A stretch of DNA of 64,000 bases from Oceanibaculum nanhaiense (GTDB lineage: Bacteria > Pseudomonadota > Alphaproteobacteria > Oceanibaculales > Oceanibaculaceae): the NCBI RefSeq assembly GCF_002148795.1, contig NZ_MPOB01000001.1, positions 558,001-622,000 of the forward strand. The letters run 5' to 3'. Shown piece by piece: positions 16,923 through 25,881 of this stretch (the stretch's first letter is position 1; every line of letters begins with the position of its first letter). The notes beneath the pieces are model-generated. The model did no database searches. It was not told the origin of the DNA and saw only the letters and a list, made by a program, of their open reading frames with translations. The position numbers were made by a program, and so were the translations under genes.

Positions 16923-17273
16923 TTATCCTTTGGGTAGGGGCGGTGCATCCTCCGGCAGCGCGATTTCCAGCCCCAGCAGGAAAGAGCTCCAGCTCTTGCC
17001 GTGGCCGTCCAGATTCAGCGAGCCGTTGACGCCGCCTTCCAGCGCCGTCTCCATGACGAAATTCAGCGCCTGCAGCTGCGGTACCGCATAGCGCTTCACG
17101 CTGCCCTGGACCAGCCCGGCCATGTGCGCGGCCACGGCTTGCGGCGTCAGCTGCGCTTCCAGCAGCTTGTAGTGCGCCGGGTCATAGGCGAAGACCGCAA
17201 TGTTGGAGGTGTTGTTCTTGTCGCCGGCGCGGGCATGGGCGAGCGCGCGCAGCGGAACCATTTTGCTGCTCAT
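16923..17273 (-). CDS. AtuA-related small protein
   Basis: 116 residues, opening MSSKMVPLRALAHARAGDKNNTSNIAVFAYD. This matches the small domain that in many organisms forms the C-terminal part of, or a partner to, DUF1446/AtuA proteins. It starts inside the stop of the AtuA-like gene (4-bp overlap), so the two products are made together and probably form one complex. The family takes part in acyclic terpene, leucine-isovalerate or related branched acyl-CoA catabolism; the reaction is not established. Confidence 0.75.
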   Translation of the reverse strand: MSSKMVPLRALAHARAGDKNNTSNIAVFAYDPAHYKLLEAQLTPQAVAAHMAGLVQGSVKRYAVPQLQALNFVMETALEGGVNGSLNLDGHGKSWSSFLLGLEIALPEDAPPLPKG

Positions 17274-18586
17274 GGCCGGATCACCTCGGTACGGATGGAA
17301 ATGGCGTCACGCGGGATATAGGCATCATGCGTGGTGAAGCTGCGCCGCACGACGCCGCGCACCCCGCCGCCGCCGGCCGGCCCGCAGGTATAAAGCGCCT
17401 CCACCTCCCACAGCACGCGGTCGGCGGTGTCGGCATCGTCGGTCCGGGCGGTGACATGGACGCGCACATCCGCCGAGCCGCTGGGCACGTTGCGGCGCAC
17501 CGATTCCGCCGAGGCATGCAGTGCCGCGACGCCGATCAGATCGACACGCAACTCCGCAATGTCGCGCAGGCGGTGGCGCAGAATATCGGCGGCCAGCCGT
17601 CCGCGATCCGCCGCCCCCGGCCCGGCATAGGAGATGCCGGCCTCGGCGATCAGCCCGCCATCGAAGGCGACTGTCACCTTCAGATTGTCCGGCCGTGCCG
17701 TGCCCGATGCACCGCTCAGGCCGACCCGGTTGCGGCCATCCGCGCGCAGGGCGACGCCAGAGAAATCCGCCGTCACGTCGGGCGTCAGATAGCGCGCCGG
17801 ATCATGCACCTCATACAGCACCTGCTCCTTCACCGTGCGCGCATCGACCAGCCCGCCATCGCTGTCCAGCTTGGTGATGATGGCTGTCGCATCCGCCGTC
17901 ACTTCTGCCAGCGGAAAGCCGACATCCTCGACGCCTGGCACGTCCTTGTAGCCGGGATCGGCGAAATAGCCGCCGGTGACCTGGGCCGCGCATTCCAGCA
18001 GATGGCCGACCAGCGTGCCGCCGCCCAGCCGCGCCCAGTCGTCCAGCGCCCAGCCATATCTGTGCGCCAGCGGCGCCAGGAACAGCGACGGATCGGCGAC
18101 GCGGCCGGTGATGATGATGGCCGCGCCGCCGTCGATGGCGGGCAGGATTTGCTCGATGCCGAGATAGGCGTTGGCGGAGATCACTGGCGTACCGATATCG
18201 GCGACGGTGCCGCCGGTATCGGCCAGGGGCGTCGTGTCGTCGATCAGATGGCGTACATCGTCGCCCTCGACATAGGCGACGCTCGGCCCGCCCGAACCGC
18301 ACAGCGCTGCTGCCGCGCGGGCCGCCGCCGCCGGATTGGCCGCCCCCATATTGGTGATGAGGCGCGTGCCGTTCCGCGCCATCGCCGGCAGGCAGGCGCG
18401 CAGCCGGGCCTCCAGATAGCGATTATAGCCCTTGGCCGGGTCGGCGGCGCGGGCGGTCTGGGCCTGCGCCAGCGTGCGCTCGGCCAGGCATTCGAAGCCG
18501 ATCCAGTCCAGCCTGCCCTGCTCGATAAGCCGCAAGGCCGGGTCCAGCCTGTCGGCACCGAATCCGGCGCCGCTTCCTATGCGCAT
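17270..18586 (-). CDS. Acyclic terpene utilisation AtuA-like protein (DUF1446)
   Basis: 438 residues. The N-terminus MRIGSGAGFGADRLDPALRL, ITNMGAANPAAAARAAA near residue 85, IITGRVADPSLFLAPLAHRYGW and GGTLVGHLLECAAQVTGGYF are characteristic DUF1446 blocks. In Pseudomonas, AtuA lies in the citronellol/geraniol pathway; elsewhere DUF1446 proteins sit beside acyl-CoA metabolism genes. The exact reaction is unknown. No signal peptide, so cytoplasmic. Translationally coupled to the small AtuA-related gene and divergent from the cupin gene. Confidence 0.82.
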   Translation of the reverse strand: MRIGSGAGFGADRLDPALRLIEQGRLDWIGFECLAERTLAQAQTARAADPAKGYNRYLEARLRACLPAMARNGTRLITNMGAANPAAAARAAAALCGSGGPSVAYVEGDDVRHLIDDTTPLADTGGTVADIGTPVISANAYLGIEQILPAIDGGAAIIITGRVADPSLFLAPLAHRYGWALDDWARLGGGTLVGHLLECAAQVTGGYFADPGYKDVPGVEDVGFPLAEVTADATAIITKLDSDGGLVDARTVKEQVLYEVHDPARYLTPDVTADFSGVALRADGRNRVGLSGASGTARPDNLKVTVAFDGGLIAEAGISYAGPGAADRGRLAADILRHRLRDIAELRVDLIGVAALHASAESVRRNVPSGSADVRVHVTARTDDADTADRVLWEVEALYTCGPAGGGGVRGVVRRSFTTHDAYIPRDAISIRTEVIRP

Positions 18587-18745
18587 ATGTCATTCCTCCC
18601 GACAGGTTTTTCCGCCTACGATAGCGGCCATCGCCGGTAAGGGAAAAGAAAACCGCCGGCAGCGTGCTGTTAGTCGCGGTTGTTCCTCACGGGGCAGGCG
18701 CTACAATCGGCGCGCCGATAATGAAGAAAACGCCCGGAGGAACCC

Positions 18746-19135
18746 ATGAAACTGATCGAGCATCTCTCGGAGCTGGCGGCCTATGCCCCGCCGGGCCATT
18801 CCCGCACCCGCAATGTGCGGCTGGTGGAGCGCGATTTCTGCGGCAGCTTCGAGATGATCCTGGGCGAGCTGGAGCCGGGCGGCACCGCCGACCCGCATGA
18901 CCATGCCGATGAACACCAGATCATCTTCGTGCTGGAAGGCGAATGCGAGGTGACGTTGGGCGACGATCCGATGCAGGTCTGCGGGCCCGGCACGGTGATC
19001 CGCATTCCGCCCCGCCTGATGCATGCGGTGAAGGTGATCGGCGAGCGGACGCTGAAGCTGATCGTGCTCTATAGTCCGCCGCTGCAGCCGCGTGCCGAGG
19101 ACCCGATGCCGCCGATGACGAAAGCGAGCGCATGA
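18746..19135 (+). CDS. Cupin domain protein
   Basis: 129 residues, one cupin barrel. Motif 1 is PHDHADEHQIIFVLEGECEV, giving two His and a Glu as metal ligands, and motif 2 is PPRLMHAVKV with the fourth His. It could be a small metal-dependent enzyme or a binding protein; no substrate can be assigned. A GGAGGAA box precedes the ATG. It overlaps the FAD-dependent dehydrogenase by 4 bp, so it probably serves the same pathway. Confidence 0.85.
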   Translation: MKLIEHLSELAAYAPPGHSRTRNVRLVERDFCGSFEMILGELEPGGTADPHDHADEHQIIFVLEGECEVTLGDDPMQVCGPGTVIRIPPRLMHAVKVIGERTLKLIVLYSPPLQPRAEDPMPPMTKASA

Positions 19136-20556
19136 CCAAGCTGAATGCCGATATTCTGGATCGCCTGAAGAAAATCGTCGGCCCGGCCGGCTATATCGAC
19201 GACCCGGCCGACATGGAGCCCTATTGCGTGTCCTGGCGCGATGGCTGGCGCGGCGACACGCCGCTGGTGCTGCGCCCGGCCTCGACCGGGGAGGTCGCGG
19301 AGATCGTGAAGCTCTGCGCGGTATCCGGCGTGCCGATCGTGCCGCAGGGCGGCAATACCGGGCTGACCGGGGGCGGGCAGCCGCATGCGGGCGGGCTGGA
19401 GGTGGTGGTTTCCACCGCCCGGATGAACCGCATCCGCGCGGTCGATACGCTGAACGACACCATGACGGTAGAGGCCGGCGTTGTGCTGACCACGATCCAG
19501 GACAAGGCGGCGGAGATCGACCGGCTGTTCCCGCTGAGCCTCGGTGCGGAAGGCTCCTGCCAGATCGGCGGCAACCTCTCGACCAATGCCGGCGGCACCC
19601 AGGTGCTGCGCTACGGCAATGCCCGCAACCTCGTGCTGGGGCTGGAGGTGGTGCTGCCCGACGGGCGCATCTGGAACGGTCTGCGCGGCTTGCGCAAGGA
19701 CAATACCGGCTTCGACATGAAGCAGCTCTTCATCGGCGGCGAGGGTACCATCGGCATTATCACGGCGGCCGTGCTGCGGCTGTTCCCGAAGCCGCGCGAG
19801 AGCCAGACCGCCTTCGTCGCCGTGCCCGATCCCAATGCGGCGGTGAAGCTGCTGGGGCTGATGCGCGGCCGGCTGGGCGAGCAGGTCACCAGTTTCGAGC
19901 TGCTGCAGCGCAGCTGTCTCGATTTCGTTTTCGACGCGCTGGACGGCCATGACGACCCGCTGTCCGAAATCCATCCCTGGTATGTGCTGACCGAGGTGAC
20001 GGGGCAGGGTGCGCCCGGCTCGCTGAAGGAGCCGCTGGAGGAAGCGCTGGCCGAGGCCATCGAGCAGGAGCTGGTGCCTGATGCGGTGATCGCCGCCTCC
20101 GGCGACCAGTCGAAGAAGCTGTGGGCGATCCGCGAGGAACTGGCCGAGGCGCAGAAACTGACCGGTGTGGGCATCAAGCACGATGTCTCGGTGCCGCTGT
20201 CGCGCATCGCCGAATTCATCGAGCGCGCCGATCTGGCGCTGGAGAAGGCCTATCCCGGCATCCGCCCCTGCGGCTTCGGCCATGTCGGCGATGGCAACAT
20301 CCACTACAACCCGATTGCCCCGAAGGACTGGGACGGGGCCGCCTTCGCCGCCGAGCGCGAGAAGGTGAACCGCATCGTCCACGACATTGTGGCGGAGATG
20401 GATGGCTCGATCAGCGCCGAGCATGGCCTTGGCCGGCTGCGCCGCGAGGAGGCAGAGCATTACAAGTCCGACGTCGAGATGGACATGATGCGCGCCGTGA
20501 AGAAGGCGCTCGACCCGGACAACATCATGAACCCTGGAAAAATGCTGCGGCTCTGA
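19132..20556 (+). CDS. FAD-linked 2-hydroxyacid dehydrogenase (GlcD/D-2-hydroxyglutarate dehydrogenase-like)
   Basis: 474 residues with the VAO-type FAD_binding_4 domain (LRPASTGEVAEIVKL; PQGGNTGLTGGGQ; DNTGFDMKQLFIGGEGTIGI) and the C-terminal FAD-oxidase_C domain (GHVGDGNIHYN with metal-binding His; AEHGLGRLRREE). The family oxidises D-2-hydroxyacids such as D-lactate, D-2-hydroxyglutarate or glycolate to 2-oxoacids, passing electrons to ETF, cytochrome or quinone. This would feed a 2-oxoacid dehydrogenase such as the nearby E1. Coupled to the cupin gene (ATGA overlap); the acyl-CoA dehydrogenase follows after 39 bp. Confidence 0.9.
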   Translation: MTKLNADILDRLKKIVGPAGYIDDPADMEPYCVSWRDGWRGDTPLVLRPASTGEVAEIVKLCAVSGVPIVPQGGNTGLTGGGQPHAGGLEVVVSTARMNRIRAVDTLNDTMTVEAGVVLTTIQDKAAEIDRLFPLSLGAEGSCQIGGNLSTNAGGTQVLRYGNARNLVLGLEVVLPDGRIWNGLRGLRKDNTGFDMKQLFIGGEGTIGIITAAVLRLFPKPRESQTAFVAVPDPNAAVKLLGLMRGRLGEQVTSFELLQRSCLDFVFDALDGHDDPLSEIHPWYVLTEVTGQGAPGSLKEPLEEALAEAIEQELVPDAVIAASGDQSKKLWAIREELAEAQKLTGVGIKHDVSVPLSRIAEFIERADLALEKAYPGIRPCGFGHVGDGNIHYNPIAPKDWDGAAFAAEREKVNRIVHDIVAEMDGSISAEHGLGRLRREEAEHYKSDVEMDMMRAVKKALDPDNIMNPGKMLRL

Positions 20557-20595
20557 GACCGCAAAACAAGAACGCAAAGAAAGAGGAAACGCCTT

Positions 20596-21756
20596 ATGGA
20601 TTTCACGCTGACCGAGGAACAGGAAAAGCTGCGCGACACGGTGCGCCGCTTCGCCACGACCGAGCTGGTCGGGATCGCCCGCAAGGTCGAGGAAGAAGAC
20701 GAGCCGCCAAGCCATGATGTGGTGAAGCGCTTTGCCGAACTCGGCCTGCTGGGCGTGAATATCGACGAGAAATATGGCGGCGTCGGCATGACGCATTTCG
20801 ATGCCGTGCTGGTGCTGGAGGAGATGGCGAAAGTCTCGCCCGCCGTTGCCTTCCCGGTGTTCGAATCCTGCTTCGGCCCGATCCTCGCCATCGCGCATTT
20901 CGCGCCGGAGGAACTGCGCCAGCGCATCATCCCGAAGGTCTGCGCGGGTGAGATGATCGTCGCCGTCTCGATGTCGGAGCCGGATGCCGGCAGCGCGCTA
21001 ACCGACCTCACCACACGCGGCCGCATCGAAGGCGACAAGATCGTCATCAACGGCCAGAAGCGTTGGTGTTCCGGCGCCGGGCACGCGGACGCCTATGTCG
21101 TCTATTGCCGGCTGTCGGACGAACCGGGGGCGAAGGGCGTCGGCGCGGTGCTGGTGGAGAAGGAGCGCAAGGGCTTCAGCTTCGGCAAGCGCGAGCGGCA
21201 TATGGGCTTCCGCGGTATCACCAGCGCCGACATGTATTTCGACAATGTCGAGGTGCCAATCTCCAACATGATCGTGCCGGCCGGCGGTTTCCGCAAGCTG
21301 ATGGAAGCGTTCGATCTGGAGCGCTGCGGCAACGCCACCATGAGCCTCGCCATCGCCCAGAGCGCCCTCGACTACGTGCTGGAATACACGCAGGAGCGCA
21401 AGCAGTTCGGCAAGCCCATCGTCGATTTCCAGGCGGTGCAGCTGCGCCTCGCCGAGATGGCGATGAAGGTGGATGCGGCACGCCTGCTGCTCTACCGCGC
21501 CGTCATCAATGCGCAGAACGGCCTGCCCTCGATCCGCGAAAGCTCGATCGCCAAATGCTTCGCCAACGAGATGGTGCGCGAGGTCACCGGCAGCGCCGTG
21601 CAGATGATGGGCGGCTATGGCTATTCGCGCGAATATCCGATGGAGCAGAAGATGCGCGATGGCTGGGGCTGGGGCATCGCCGGCGGCGCCATCGACATCC
21701 AGAAGGTGAACATCGCCGCAGCGCTGGTCGGCCGCCGCTTCGACCAGCGGCGCTAG
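20596..21756 (+). CDS. Acyl-CoA dehydrogenase with shifted catalytic base
   Basis: 386 residues, normal ACAD length. FAD/substrate motifs include VAVSMSEPDAGSALTDLTT, INGQKRWCSGAGHAD and QMMGGYGYSREYPMEQKMRD. The usual catalytic Glu of the IYEGT motif is absent: the aligned segment reads IAGGA (361-365). A Glu at 242 in FDLERCGNATMSLAIAQ occupies the helix-G position that serves as the base in isovaleryl-CoA and long-chain ACADs. It is therefore probably active on a branched or unusual acyl-CoA, passing electrons to ETF. An AGAGGAAA box precedes the ATG. Third gene of the cupin-dehydrogenase unit. Confidence 0.9.
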   Translation: MDFTLTEEQEKLRDTVRRFATTELVGIARKVEEEDEPPSHDVVKRFAELGLLGVNIDEKYGGVGMTHFDAVLVLEEMAKVSPAVAFPVFESCFGPILAIAHFAPEELRQRIIPKVCAGEMIVAVSMSEPDAGSALTDLTTRGRIEGDKIVINGQKRWCSGAGHADAYVVYCRLSDEPGAKGVGAVLVEKERKGFSFGKRERHMGFRGITSADMYFDNVEVPISNMIVPAGGFRKLMEAFDLERCGNATMSLAIAQSALDYVLEYTQERKQFGKPIVDFQAVQLRLAEMAMKVDAARLLLYRAVINAQNGLPSIRESSIAKCFANEMVREVTGSAVQMMGGYGYSREYPMEQKMRDGWGWGIAGGAIDIQKVNIAAALVGRRFDQRR

Positions 21757-21762
21757 CAGAAG

Positions 21763-23919
21763 CTACGCCGCCAGGGACACCGCCTCGAACTCGCTGCAGG
21801 GCATCGGCATGGCAATGCCGAAGCCCTGCAGCAGGTTGATGCCGATATCGGCCAGCATCGCGCCGGTATCGCGGTCCTCGACGCCTTCGGCGACCACGCG
21901 CAGCCCGAATTGCCGCGCGATCAGCACGATGGCCTCGACGATCTGCCGGTCTTCGGCATTGTTCGCCATATCCGTGATGAAGCTGCGGTCGATCTTCAGC
22001 TCCGCGAAGGGCAGCCGCTTCAGCTGCACAAGCGAGGAATGGCCGGTGCCGAAATCGTCGATGGAAAAGGTAATGCCGGCCTCGGTCAGCTGCCGCATTG
22101 CCGCTGCCGCGGTCACCGGATCGCGCATCGCCGAATGTTCGGTGATTTCCAGGATCAGACGTTCCGGGGCGATGTCATAGCTGCGGGTGATATCCAGAAC
22201 CTTTTCCACGAAGCCCGGATCGCAGAATTGCGATGCCGAGATGTTAACGGCCAGCGAGAGGTCGCGATGCGTCGCGCCATTGGCACGCCAGCGGCTGAGA
22301 ATCTGGCAGGCTTCGTTCAGCGTCCACCCCTCCAGCATGCTGAGCAGGCCGAATTTCTCGGCGATGCCAAGGAATTCTCCCGGAAGCAGCAGGCCGTGGA
22401 TCGGGTGGCGCCAGCGCACCAGCGCTTCCGCCGAACGGATGATGCCGGATTTCGCGCAGACCTTGGGTTGCAGGAACAGTTCCAGCTCGCCGTCCAGGAA
22501 GGCTTTGCGAAGGTCGCGTTGCAGGTCGAACTCGCGTTTGGCCGTGTCCTGCATCTTCTCCTCGAAAAAGCGGAACCGGTTCCGCCCCTCCGTCTTCGCC
22601 TCGTACAATGCCTTCTCGGCATGGTCGATCATCATTCTGGCAGCGGCGTTGCCGGTGTGGGCTTTGCAGGTAGCGGATACGGCGATGCCGATGGTTGCGG
22701 TGACGGAAATTTCCCGACCCTGCAGCAAGAAGGGCTGCCATAGCGCGGCACGGAAAGTGTCGATCTGGCGCAGGATGTCAGGTGCGTCGCAGGGCTCCTC
22801 CAGGATGACGACGAATGTATCGCCGCTGAACCGCGCGATAATCGGCGATTCCGGAAAACTGTCCCGCAGGGTCCTGGCGAGTTGCCGTAGCAGTTCGTCG
22901 CCATCGGCATGGTTCAGCGAGCTGTTGACCAGCTTGAAATTGTCGAGGTCGATGAGGAGCGCGGCGCATCGCCGGTCGGTCAGGGTGCCGCTGGCAATGA
23001 TGTCGTCCAGCGTTTCCATCAGCAACGCCCGGCTGGCCAGTCCGGTCAGCTGGTCGGTGCGTGCCATTTGTTTAAGCTCTTCGGTGGCCTCGCGCAGCGA
23101 GTGACTGAGGTGTGTTGTCACCGTCTCGAACCGGCTGTCGAACAGGGCGGCGATCAGCGTTCCACCCAGCACGACAATGGAGGTAAGGGCGACGGCCCAG
23201 ACGATCCAGGGCTGGTCGGTGCTACCGGCAGCCAGGCAGATGCTGTCCGCAGGGAAATTCGCGGCCAGCATGCCGGTATAGTGCATGCTGGCGATGGCCA
23301 GACCCATGATGGCTGCGGCGACAAGCCGGTACAGCAGGATCGGGCCGTGCGGCTGGCGGCTCAGATGAAAGGCGATATAGAGGGCGGCGGTCGCAGCGGC
23401 GATGGCGATCGCGATGGACAGTGCGAAATAGACCGGCTGATAGACGATGCCGGGGGCCATCAGCATCGCCGCCATGCCGACATAATGCATCGCGGCGATG
23501 GCCAGCCCCATCAGGATGCCGGCGGTCAGCAGACGGTGCATCGGCAATTGCGGGCTGCGGATCTGCATCAGCGCGAAACCCGACAGGGCCGTGGCGATGA
23601 CCAGCGACAATATTGTCAGCGTCAGGTCGTATCCCAGCGGGATCGGCAGGTCGAAGGCCAGCATGCCGATGAAATGCATCGACCAGATGCCGGTGCCCAT
23701 CGACAGCGCGCCGAAGCCCAGCCACAGATGGCTGCCCTTCGCCGAGGCGACGATGCGGTTCGACAGGGTCAGCGTCGTGTACGAGGCAAGTGCCGCCACC
23801 AGCACGGACAGCATGACCAGGCCAGCGTCATGGCTGCCTGTCAGCATGTCGGTGTTCGGAAATGACAGGATGATATCCGTCACGGGATGGCGGCCTCTCG
23901 AAACATATAGGGAGTCCAT
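21763..23919 (-). CDS. MHYT-GGDEF-EAL protein, predicted c-di-GMP phosphodiesterase
   Basis: 718 residues. A seven-helix MHYT sensor occupies about residues 28-260 with MHFIG (81-85), MHYVG (144-148) and MHYTG (212-216), thought to bind metal and sense gas or redox state. The GGDEF domain (about 285-450) is degenerate: SGDTF (365-369) replaces GGDEF and loses the Glu. The EAL domain keeps AEALVRW (EAL at 498-500), EITEH, DDFGTG (621-626), LKID and EGVE, so it should hydrolyse c-di-GMP. A start nearer Met25 is possible. A full CtrA box lies 75 bp upstream. Confidence 0.9.
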   Translation of the reverse strand: MDSLYVSRGRHPVTDIILSFPNTDMLTGSHDAGLVMLSVLVAALASYTTLTLSNRIVASAKGSHLWLGFGALSMGTGIWSMHFIGMLAFDLPIPLGYDLTLTILSLVIATALSGFALMQIRSPQLPMHRLLTAGILMGLAIAAMHYVGMAAMLMAPGIVYQPVYFALSIAIAIAAATAALYIAFHLSRQPHGPILLYRLVAAAIMGLAIASMHYTGMLAANFPADSICLAAGSTDQPWIVWAVALTSIVVLGGTLIAALFDSRFETVTTHLSHSLREATEELKQMARTDQLTGLASRALLMETLDDIIASGTLTDRRCAALLIDLDNFKLVNSSLNHADGDELLRQLARTLRDSFPESPIIARFSGDTFVVILEEPCDAPDILRQIDTFRAALWQPFLLQGREISVTATIGIAVSATCKAHTGNAAARMMIDHAEKALYEAKTEGRNRFRFFEEKMQDTAKREFDLQRDLRKAFLDGELELFLQPKVCAKSGIIRSAEALVRWRHPIHGLLLPGEFLGIAEKFGLLSMLEGWTLNEACQILSRWRANGATHRDLSLAVNISASQFCDPGFVEKVLDITRSYDIAPERLILEITEHSAMRDPVTAAAAMRQLTEAGITFSIDDFGTGHSSLVQLKRLPFAELKIDRSFITDMANNAEDRQIVEAIVLIARQFGLRVVAEGVEDRDTGAMLADIGINLLQGFGIAMPMPCSEFEAVSLAA

Positions 23920-23993
23920 GCCGGCGCGATGGCGCGGTTCCGTCGCATGACAAACCGGCGGCGCCCTTCATCAATAAAAATGACACAGAGAGG

Positions 23994-24008
23994 TTAAGAC
24001 GGGCTTAA
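23994..24008. promoter_or_regulatory. CtrA full binding site upstream of the c-di-GMP gene
   Basis: TTAA (23994-23997), seven nucleotides, TTAA (24005-24008) followed by CC: the alphaproteobacterial CtrA consensus TTAA-N7-TTAAC. It lies 75 bp before the MHYT-GGDEF-EAL start and partly in the gap downstream of yaiI, whose 3' end faces it, so the EAL gene is the only plausible target. Confidence 0.6.
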
Positions 24009-24020
24009 CCGAATGCTGAT

Positions 24021-24497
24021 TCAGGCGTGGCCGGCGCGCCGCAGTTTGTTGATCGCGAGATCGAGAGCGGACAGGAAGCTGGAACGATCCTTCGCGGAGA
24101 ACGGGCGCGGGCCGCTGGTGATCTGGCCGGCGGCGCGCAGGTCGGTCATCAGGTTGCGGGTCGCCAGCGCCATGCCGATGGCGGCCTCGCTGAACGGCTT
24201 GCCGTTCGGGCCAATAACCGTTGCGCCGGCCTTCACGCCACGGCTGGCCAGCGGCACGTCGGCGGTGACCACGATGTCGCCCGGCCCGGCGCGTTCGGCG
24301 ATCCAGTCGTCGGCGGCGTCGAATCCGTCGCTGACCACAATCCGGCTGAACAGCGGGTTCGGCGGCACGGCGATATAGTCATTGGCAACGATGATAACGG
24401 ATACGCCATAGCGTTCCGCCACGCGGTAGATTTCCGCCTTCACCGGGCAGGCGTCGGCATCGACAAGGATGCGGACAGGATTTTTCGGTTCGTTCAT
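24021..24497 (-). CDS. YaiI/YqxD family protein (DUF188)
   Basis: 158 residues, full length for the family. The N-terminus [20 protein letters not shown] carries the conserved acidic residues of this PIN-like nuclease fold, and [20 protein letters not shown] and [13 protein letters not shown] are the other family blocks. The cellular role is not known; nuclease activity is inferred from fold similarity. It lies 37 bp downstream of hemN on the same strand and may share its transcript. Confidence 0.92.
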   Translation of the reverse strand: MNEPKNPVRILVDADACPVKAEIYRVAERYGVSVIIVANDYIAVPPNPLFSRIVVSDGFDAADDWIAERAGPGDIVVTADVPLASRGVKAGATVIGPNGKPFSEAAIGMALATRNLMTDLRAAGQITSGPRPFSAKDRSSFLSALDLAINKLRRAGHA

Positions 24498-24534
24498 ACC
24501 GCAGATATAGCGGCATGACGGCCCGGGGGCAAAG

Positions 24535-25881
24535 TCAGACGGCGCGGGAATGTTTCGCTTTACCGGTCGCGAGATAGGCGTCGAACATGCAGGCGATGCT
24601 GCGCATCAGCGGGCGGGCTTCCTCGGGCACGGTCAGAATATCGCCGTCAAGCTTGACCAGCCCGTCACCGGCCAGCGCCGCCAGGGCCGTGTGTTCGGCG
24701 TCGAGGTCCAGGGTCAGGCCGGCGGCCTGCTGCATGGCCGCCAGATCGACCTTCATGTGGCACATGATCTGTTCGATGATGGCGCGGCGCAGCCGGTCCT
24801 CCGGCGTCAGTTCGATGCCGCGCGCGACGGGCAGCCGGCCCTCTCCGATAGCCTTGCGGTAGTCCGGCATCGCCGTGACATTCTGGATATAGCCCTGCGG
24901 CAGCGCGCCGATGGCCGAGGCACCGAAGCCGATCAGCACCTCCGCCGGATCGACGGTGTAGCCCTGGAAATTGCGGTGCAGCCTTCCTTCTCGTAGTGCT
25001 GGTACCAGCGGATCGCTGTCCTTCGCGAAATGGTCGAGGCCGATGCGCGTATAGCCGGCTTCGACCAGCCGGTCGGCTATCGCCTGCTGCTGGCGGAAGC
25101 GTTCGTCACGGCCGGGCAGGGCATGGCCGGGGATCAGGTTCATATGCGGCTTCATATGCGGCACATGGGCATAGCCGAACACCGCCAGCCGGTCCGGCCG
25201 CAGCGGCAGGATGCATTCCACCGTGTGCAGCACGCGGGAAACCGTCTGGAACGGCAACCCGTACATCAGGTCGATATTGATGCGGTCCACGCCTTCCGCG
25301 CGCAGGGCGGCCATCGCCTCCGCCGTGCTGGACAGCGGCTGGATGCGGTTCACCGCCTCCTGCACCTGGCGGTTCACGTCCTGCACGCCGATGCTGGCGC
25401 GGTTCACGCCGATCTCGGCGAAGGCGCGCACCGTCTCGTATTGCAGGCCGCGCGGGTCGATCTCCACGGCGATCTCGGCATCCGGCGTACGGTCGAACAG
25501 GCCCCACACAAAATCGCCCAGCCGCCTTATATCGTCGGGCGACAGCATGGTGGGCGATCCGCCGCCGAAATGCATGTGGCTGACGGTGCGGCGGCCCAGC
25601 TTTTCGGCGACCAGGGCGATCTCGCGCTTCAGCAACTCGAAATAGGTCGATACCGGCTCGTAGCGGTTCACCACGCGGGTGTTGCAACCGCAGAACCAGC
25701 ACAGGCTGTCGCAGAACGGGATATGGAAATAGAGCGACAGCGGCAGGGCCGGGTCGAGCGCCTCCAGCCAGCGCCCATAGGCAGCGGCGTCGATGCCGGC
25801 ATGGAAATGCGGCGCCGTCGGATAGCTGGTATAGCGCGGCACCGGCTGGTCGTATTTTGCAAGCAGATCAGGCGTCATCAT
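24535..25881 (-). CDS. hemN: Oxygen-independent coproporphyrinogen III oxidase (radical SAM)
   Basis: 448 residues, standard HemN length. The radical-SAM cluster site reads [16 protein letters not shown] (CxxxCxxC plus the extra Cys), followed by HFGGGSPT and EIDPRG. The N-terminus [18 protein letters not shown] is diagnostic of HemN rather than HemW. It converts coproporphyrinogen III to protoporphyrinogen IX without oxygen in the cytoplasm. The ATG at 25881 (ATGATG) has no Shine-Dalgarno, but a -10-like TAAATT and an FNR site are placed as if transcription starts at the ATG itself. Followed by yaiI. Confidence 0.95.
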   Translation of the reverse strand: MMTPDLLAKYDQPVPRYTSYPTAPHFHAGIDAAAYGRWLEALDPALPLSLYFHIPFCDSLCWFCGCNTRVVNRYEPVSTYFELLKREIALVAEKLGRRTVSHMHFGGGSPTMLSPDDIRRLGDFVWGLFDRTPDAEIAVEIDPRGLQYETVRAFAEIGVNRASIGVQDVNRQVQEAVNRIQPLSSTAEAMAALRAEGVDRINIDLMYGLPFQTVSRVLHTVECILPLRPDRLAVFGYAHVPHMKPHMNLIPGHALPGRDERFRQQQAIADRLVEAGYTRIGLDHFAKDSDPLVPALREGRLHRNFQGYTVDPAEVLIGFGASAIGALPQGYIQNVTAMPDYRKAIGEGRLPVARGIELTPEDRLRRAIIEQIMCHMKVDLAAMQQAAGLTLDLDAEHTALAALAGDGLVKLDGDILTVPEEARPLMRSIACMFDAYLATGKAKHSRAV

